Below are positions 57,966 through 64,000 of a DNA stretch of 64,000 nt, piece after piece. The notes under the pieces are model-generated. The model did no database searches. It was not told the DNA's origin and saw only the letters and a list, made by a program, of their open reading frames with translations. The translations under genes and the position numbers were made by a program. Source of the stretch: Hericium rajendrae (taxonomy: Eukaryota > Basidiomycota > Agaricomycetes > Russulales > Hericiaceae); the NCBI GenBank assembly GCA_033439255.1, contig CM065892.1, positions 62,001-126,000 on the forward strand, written 5' to 3'. Numbering within the stretch: the first letter of the stretch is position 1; every line of letters starts with the position of its first letter.

Positions 57966-59233
57966 TCATGGTAGCCAAGTCCTATATATGATCTCATCTC
58001 CTTCAAAATCATTCAAGGCCGTCAGAACCACCACACTCTTCCTGATTCTCTTGACGGGCCCCATGCTGATCGAGTCCGAACCACCCTGGTATCTCTTTCC
58101 ATATCGCCTCCTCGCCTTCTTCACGGCCCCCGCGAAGTCAAGCTTGCAGAAGCAGCACATCCGGAGCCCGCACATGCGCTCGCCGTCCGAGAAGTCCGTC
58201 CGGTGCAGCATGTCGATCGCCTGCAGGAGCGTGAACAGCGGGTCCGCGTCGCGCCCGGACGCGATGCCTCCGACGGAGCGCAGCGTGTTGAGCAGGATGA
58301 AGTAGAACGACTCGCGGCAGAGCTTGCCGTGCTCGTCGTCGCGGTGCGCGCAGCTCGCGGAGATCGGGCGGTCGCTGAGCTCCCGCGAGACGAAGTTCGC
58401 GACGGAGCGCTGCGCGGCCTCGCGTCCGCGGAAGGTGTTGACGAGGTCGCTGTGCCCGAGGTAGACGATCGGCGCCTTCTGCGCTTTCAGGATGTTGGAC
58501 GCGTCGTCGGGCGACGGCGTGCCGATGACGGTCTTGGACGTGCCGTAGCGCGAGAGGTCGTAGAACGCGGCGGGCAGGATGGAGGTGATGTCGAGCTCGC
58601 GGGCGAGGTTGATGACGAGGATGGGGCTCGGGATGCTGTCGCGAGGGCCGTAGCGGCCGTGTATGTCCGTAACAGCCTTCTCGCGCAGATCCCAGCCGTC
58701 GAGCGTGGCAGGGAAATCGTGAAGCAGTCGAGATAGACAGCATTCGCGGAGGGTGTGGATGAGGTACTTGGTGGAAAGGCGGAGGACAGCAGCTAAGAAG
58801 GGGAATTCGCTGGAGTAAGGCTCCTTGAAATATCTGTAGGAAAAATGAGCATGGTGAATGTAAACTGTGCACATTGAATGGCTTACAAGCCATCGTACAA
58901 CGCCTTAAGCAAGTAGAAGATATCTGGTGGGCTGTCATAAAGCGGGATGCACGGAACACCGTAGAGCATGTCCTGCTCCTCCGGTTGAGGGATGGAGAAC
59001 ATGTCTTTGAAGACCTCTGAATGACGTTCAAGTTGGCCACGGTGTACTTTAAACACAGACAAGTCCGAAACAAGGATGACGTTGCCATCAGAGAACCAAA
59101 ATTCAGAGCAAATCTGGTGCTGAGGGCCTGTTGGTGGTTGTGGGTCCACCGGCGGTTGAGGATCCACCGGCGGCTGTAGGATCACTGGGATTTCGACCAC
59201 AGATGGTAGTAGAGTAACTGAAGTGAGAGACAT
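57966..59233 (-). CDS. BTB/POZ domain protein
   Basis: BTB proteins of this type are common in agaricomycetes and may act as Cullin-3 adaptors or dimerising scaffolds. One intron (58834-58886) joins exons of 347 and 868 nt into 404 residues. After a short proline-rich repeat (QPPVDPQPPVDPQPPTGPQ) comes the BTB domain: FWFSDGNVILVSDLSVFKVH, RHSEVFKDMFSIPQ, PDIFYLLKALYDG, then FPFLAAVLRLSTKYLIHTLR. The C-terminal half has a Cys/His-rich stretch (SCAHRDDEHGKLC; CGLRMCCFCKLDF) of unknown role. I chose the ATG at 59233; an in-frame ATG at 59317 is also possible. The second exon has a high-GC core from about 58200 to 58700. Confidence 0.85.
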
Positions 59234-59818
59234 GCTCGTGCAAGGTTGGTGGGCAGGTGTACCAAGAAATGCCCTCCGCGTAAGGGAGACGAGCGAAATC
59301 TGGCGGCCGGCTGACACAAAAGCCAGGACTGGGCAGAACCGGAATCATTGAGGACCGACAGCGAGCAGACAGCGATGCTACGATATTGTTCCAGCCTTGA
59401 CGAGGGGATCAAAAATAGCATGAGGGTATATCTGCACAGACCAGGCCTCTAGATCTTAGCCTGAGACTGATACATGCAATGATCAAACGCTGCGCCGACC
59501 AAGAGGCGGACTGACCGTATTTTAATGACCCGATATCACAAAAAGATACTTCGTGGATAGATGGTTCTGAAGGGACTCGGGCAGGTTGGAGGAAACAAAG
59601 CTCATGCATGGCCAGAAGAAAGGAACTGGTACTGAGCACTTGAGCAAGAGCAATGATCGCGTCGCTAACCCCAACATTTAATCGGGGTCATCTGACCGTG
59701 GCACGTATGTTCCGTCCGCGCGACGTTGGCGCGACGCGAGCACCATCATCATGGTCGTCGGCGTCTCTGCGTTCAAGGTCTTCTACAACTCACGCTTTTC
59801 ATCTCTAGGCCCTTCGGC
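59234..59818. promoter_or_regulatory. Divergent region between BTB and enoyl-CoA hydratase genes
   Basis: A 585-bp region between opposite start codons. It presumably holds both promoters. The first 84 bp may be coding if the upstream BTB start is used. No specific motif was recognised. Confidence 0.4.
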
Positions 59819-61005
59819 ATGCTTTCATCATCTCGCAGATCACTCGTTTGCAATGGCGCCGCGTGGGTCGCAAAGCGAAGACTTATTTCTACAACGGCGG
59901 GCACTGGGGAAGCCTTCCTCCACCCAATTGAAAACTCATCCAGGCGTGACCTTGTTAAACCTGAATCGGCCTCAGAATAAGAATGCAATTTCTCTACGGC
60001 TTTTGAAGGTGCGTATGTCCCATTGCCATCGTCCCTGGCTGATTGGTGAGTAGGAACTCACGCAATGCCTCGACGAGGCAGCATTCGATAATAAGTACGC
60101 CATGGGAGACCACAACCTTCACCGTTTGAAGATTGAACTCGAGAATTTCTAGGCTTCGCGTCCTTGTTCTATCTTCCACATCCACAGGATCCTTCTGCGC
60201 GGGCGCAGACCTCATTGAGCGAAAGACGATGTCAGAAGTCCAGGTTAACAAGTTCCTCGTCGAGCTGCGTGGTGCTCTCAGCAAATTAGAAAACTTGCCT
60301 ATGCCCACTATTGCGGCTATCGACGGTCCAGCATTGGGCGGGGGTCTTGAACTGGCTTTAGCGTGCGATCTTCGCGTAGCAGGTGCGAACGAGTGTTCTT
60401 CAGAAAACTCGTCCGAATTATGATGGGCATGCATCAGGACACAGTGTGACTAAGATTGGACTGCCGGAGACCAAACTGGGCATTATACCTGGAGCAGGCG
60501 GAACACAGAGAGCTACACGCCTTCTGGGTCTTTCGAAGGCAAAAGATCTCATCTTCACCGGCCGCTCTTTGACCGGACCTGAAGCAAAAGAATGGGGTAC
60601 GGCAATTCCGGGATCACTGTGACTCACTTCTTAATGAAAGGGATTATCAACAGGTCTCGTGGACTACGTTTCGGATGAGGGGGTAACTGCTGTGGATCGC
60701 GCTTTGGTGTTGGCCAAGGAGATCTCGGAGAATGGTAAGCCCCATCCATGGAGAACAATAACCAAGACTCACCCCATCTAGCTCCATTGGCTCTCCGTTC
60801 GGCCAAACGAGCAATATCGCGTGCGCCAGAACTATCATTAGAGCCAGGTACGCATGCATCCATTCTATCGTTCCATTTTCTCATTGTCTCCGTAGGCCTA
60901 GACTTCGAAAGGGCATCTTACGAGCCTCTCCTAAAGTCCAAGGATCGGGCTGAGGCATTGCAAGCGTTCAAGGAAAAACGGCGTCCTGTGTTTAAGGGCG
61001 AATAA
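59819..61005 (+). CDS. Mitochondrial enoyl-CoA hydratase-like enzyme (methylglutaconyl-CoA hydratase type), with one frame break
   Basis: This crotonase-fold enzyme would hydrate enoyl-CoAs in leucine or fatty-acid catabolism. The first exon encodes a typical mitochondrial presequence ([20 protein letters not shown], then RLISTT). Conserved blocks: [70 protein letters not shown]; and SAKRAISRA. These match the AUH/ECHDC2 group, and the oxyanion-hole regions are present. Introns follow LLK, DNK, RVAG, KEW, SEN and SLEP. The presequence frame and the core frame differ by one base; removing one A from the A4 run near 59929-59932 gives [13 protein letters not shown] shorter start in the core frame, without presequence, is the alternative. 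Confidence 0.88.
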
Positions 61006-61224
61006 TGGACACATTGACAGGTTGGCGATGGTGCGGCCTTCACGTTGTATTATTAGTCCGATCAAGAGAATATACCAGAGCATGCTTCAGGAATATTTAG
61101 TCGCTCCTTGTTCAACAATAATTAGCCTCCAACGTCACAAATAAATTACAATGAGATATTCCAATACAACAAGTATACGTCCAAGAGTGCAAGATTCAAG
61201 AGGGTATAATGACGGCTAACCACA

Positions 61225-64000
61225 CTATGAGCCAGAAGTCTCCTTCCCGACGGCACGGCTCGATATCGAAAAGCTGCCGGCAAACCCGCCCGGCAGCGCA
61301 GGCATCCCCACATGCATATTCTCGCCGATCCGCAATCCCTCCAGGTCCTTCATCATCATGCTGAGCCTGCCCATGCCGAACCGGTCGCGGAAGCCCTTGC
61401 TCTCCGCCTGCACCTCGTCCTCGCCGCCGTCGACGAAGCCCTTCTCGAATTGGCCCCAGTCACTGCGCTGCGCGAGATATGGCCGCAGCAGCACCGAGTC
61501 GATGCGCCCAAGGTAGTTCTCCGTGATGTAGGACTTGAGGATCTCGGGGCGAACGAGGAAGATGTTGCCCAGTTGCCGGATGAACTCGAAGCGTTCGTGG
61601 AGGGCGGGATGTTGAAGCTGTCAATGACGTCCTGGTATGTCTTCAGATCCCTAAGAAGAAGCACGTGTCAGTTAGCGCGTGCGTCAGCCATCGTGGCACC
61701 GGAGGCAACGGCATACTTTGCGAGCATGAGGCCGCCCGTGGCGCTGACGGCGAACTTCCGCAAATGATCGAGGAGAAGGCTTCGGATGATTAGCTACAGC
61801 CTCTGCTGAAACATGCATGAGGGAACCCAACGCACCCATGGAAGGAGACGCCAATTTCGGTCAGGAAGACTTCGAGGTTTTTGCCGCTCAGGTTCTGCGT
61901 CGCGGCGTCCCGCACCTTCTCGAGCGTCTCGCAGCACGCTTCGCACGGCTCGGTGTTGACGCGCGCGAACGAGAGGTCGTCGTTCTTCGGTTTGAAGTCC
62001 GTCTTCTTCTGCTTCGAGAGCTGCGTTGAAAGCCACGCGACAACCGCTGGCGTCAGACGTCACCATCAGTTCAGAACGTGGCGAGGGCTATCTATAGACG
62101 TACCGTCTGTCAGGCGCTGGACCACATTGTTTGCGGCGCCCTCAATTTTACTGACTGTTTGGTTATTATAGACGACCATCTCCCTGCGGATGGTCACGGA
62201 ACTAGTCACCAATGGCAGGAGAGCAATGTTCACGTATTGCTGCCAGAGGTGACAAATGAGGTCGACGGATCGGAGAACGGACAATGCTTGAAGACTGGGC
62301 TCCGCTTTCGTGTGGTCTGACGAGTCAAGGCGCGACAGGGCGCTAGAGAAAAAGTTAGGTTTGTCGACGTGCCTCACAGAAATGAAAATGAATCACGTCT
62401 CGAGGGCTGTCTCCATGTATCCACTCCCTAATGTTTCAGCAAGTGCTCTAAATAGCGCAAAGGCATGCTTTGGCCTGTAAAGCGGTTCAGAAGTTTTCCA
62501 AGATATCTGTCAGGAATCTGCACATACGTGTCATTCGCCGGGCTGAGTTCGACACATCGGCCGATGGCTTCAGCGTGCCACTTCAGCATGGTCTCCGCGG
62601 TGTCCACACTGAGCAGACCGTCTTCCTCTCTGATAGGCTCTTCAACAGGCTTATCCTGGTTTCGGTCGCCCATGCCGCCGAAGCGCATGAACGCGCTGGC
62701 GGCGGTTGAGGAGGAGCCCGATGTACCGGTGGAGCCCAGCTGGCCCATCATACGGTCAAACATAGAAGATTTGCCCTTCTGCAGCGTCTTCTCCTGTGAT
62801 GTTTTTGACATTCAACCTGGGATCGTGAATCAAGGACAATGAAGGACGCACGTGATAACGAGTAAACGCCAGAAGAAACTGAGTGTACAGTTCACCGAGG
62901 CTCCTTGTCTCGCGTTCGAGATATCTGGCACCTTCGGTGTATGGAACAAAGAGCTCTTCCATGGCCGTCTCGAGCATGGTGCTTATCGTGGCGGTGGTTG
63001 ACATAGGCGCTCCGGTCGCGGATCCGCCAGTCAGTGACCGCGAAAATTCAGACGAACTGCGTGATGCCATGGTTGGCACTTCGTATGCTTTCAGATCCTC
63101 AACAAGCAAGGAAGTCTGAATGTGGACAAGCTGAAGGACACGAAGAAATGCCAGGTCCGACATTGCTGATGCTCTGTTGAGAAGGCCCTCCATGTGCCCT
63201 TGGATCTAAAGAATCAATGTATATGTATTTGCAGCGGGAAGGATAGACAGAGACCTCACCGATTGAGCAAAAACACGCTGTAAGAATACTTGCATCACGA
63301 AAGAAGGATTTGGGAACACAGCCTGCACAATTTGTGCCTCCTGGCCCACGGTTGCCCGTATTTCATCCAGCAACTCCTTGAGACTTGGCTCATCTCGCGG
63401 AGGAGCTGTATCAGGATCTGGCAAGGAATCCCATCTATAACGGCGTGTTAGATTTAATCTCCACGGATAATGCAGGACCGACAGGTTGTTGTCATCATCG
63501 CTTGTCTTCTCCCGTACTCGGTTGATGAAGAAGTCATGCTGGTTCACGTAAACTTGGACGCATGAAGCGCCCCCATTGAAGTCGAGGAGAGTTTGCGCGC
63601 AGTGCTGAATAGAATAAAGGTCGGAATGGATCAGTTCAGGAAAAGTGAACGCCCAGTGGTCCGCAATGGACGCACATGCATCATCTTCGGATCACCCTTG
63701 CGATAACAGCGGTCGAATAGGTAGAGCATGTCCTTTTCGAACTTCTCGCAGTACTTGTCGATGTTTTCTCTGGTCTGAACACAGATAAGTATTCTTCATT
63801 AGCCAGCGATAAGCCATTCAAGCATACCTTTTCCGCTGAAGGCAGGTCAACCTCCTTCGAGACGGTACTAAGTCGTCTGAGCAGCACAGCGACCTGCCGT
63901 CGGCCCTCCCTACCCTCCTTTTTGAGAGCATCCAAACGTGTCGTGTCATCACGAGCAAATTGATTATAGTAGTCAATCAAGTCATACGCGGCCTGCGCAC
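61225..64000 (-). CDS. SEC10: Exocyst complex subunit Sec10 (EXOC5), 5' partial
   Basis: Sec10 is part of the exocyst, which tethers secretory vesicles at the plasma membrane. The N-terminus lies beyond the right edge. Visible blocks: DKYCEKFEKDMLYLFDRCY, GDPKMM, HCAQTLLDFNGGASCVQVYV, NQHDFF; GHMEGLLNRASAMSDLAF; KTLQKGKSSMFDRMMGQLG; LFRALAETLGSGYMETALET; LICHLWQQYVNIALLPLV; LLLDHLRKFAVSATGGLMLA; and YLAQRSDWGQFEKGF. At least nine introns are needed, for example a consensus GTATGT donor after NDT near 62530. One break occurs at the GGG 61606-61608 (plus strand): one more C on the coding strand gives IPALHERFEFIRQLGN. The stop is at 61225-61227. The ending ETSGS is not a recognised motif. Confidence 0.93.

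Noticed and set aside
58203-58736. 177-codon plus-strand ORF opposite the BTB gene
   Set aside because: Its composition (Arg/Val/Glu-rich) is a shadow of the high-GC BTB exon on the other strand.
1-64000. Biosynthetic gene cluster, mating-type locus or defence island
   Set aside because: No PKS, NRPS, terpene synthase, P450, homeodomain or pheromone-receptor gene is present. The neighbours are unrelated housekeeping genes.

Overview
This 64 kb window looks like nuclear DNA from a filamentous basidiomycete, probably an Agaricomycete. The reasons are split genes with many introns of about 45-65 bp (GT-AG, a few GC-AG), a high coding GC content, and fungus-specific genes: a myosin-motor chitin synthase, a basidiomycete-type F-box protein, a serine-rich cupredoxin-like wall protein, and long Pro/Ser-rich proteins. 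I modelled exons by hand from conserved protein blocks and splice sites. No prokaryotic, viral or CRISPR structure was seen.

Layout. 1-5176 (+): 3' two thirds of a chitin synthase gene that enters from the left edge. 5672-6997 (+): small single-pass membrane protein of unknown role. 8086-10173 (-): ARB1-type ABC-F ATPase, divergent from 10584-13730 (+), a coiled-coil/proline-rich protein. 13989-15481 (+): unknown protein with a cysteine cluster. 15775-16419 (-): decayed partial copy of a Nudix gene. 16762-18687 (+): F-box protein. 19000-20414 (-): the intact Nudix (CoA diphosphatase-like) gene. 20751-21929 (-): PP4-type phosphatase catalytic subunit. 22669-23994 (-): C2H2 transcription factor. 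23995-31472: a gene-poor island of about 7.5 kb. 31473-34099 (+): a paralogue of the 10584 coiled-coil gene. 34494-37941 (-): Nup98-type nucleoporin, divergent from 38199-42468 (+), RNA polymerase I subunit RPA135. 43044-44041 (-): cupredoxin-like wall protein. 45102-46154 (-): acyl-protein thioesterase, divergent from 46432-47598 (+), TRM10 tRNA methyltransferase, which is convergent with 47612-49029 (-), an NDUFAF5-like complex I assembly factor. 49261-53709 (+): large three-finger C2H2 protein. 54031-57615 (+): large unknown protein. 57966-59233 (-): BTB protein. 59819-61005 (+): mitochondrial enoyl-CoA hydratase-like enzyme. 61225-64000 (-): exocyst subunit Sec10, running off the right edge.

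The conserved genes are mostly housekeeping: ribosome biogenesis (ARB1, RPA135), nuclear transport (Nup98), tRNA modification (TRM10), mitochondrial function (NDUFAF5-like, enoyl-CoA hydratase) and wall building or secretion (chitin synthase, Sec10, cupredoxin-like protein). They are not one pathway or cluster. I did not find a convincing new multi-gene system. The most notable signals are the Nudix partial duplication flanking the F-box gene, the pair of coiled-coil paralogues, a Nup98 that stops exactly at its self-cleavage site, very small exons, and a run of apparent single-base frame breaks in conserved genes between about 42 and 62 kb, which I read mainly as homopolymer-length errors.
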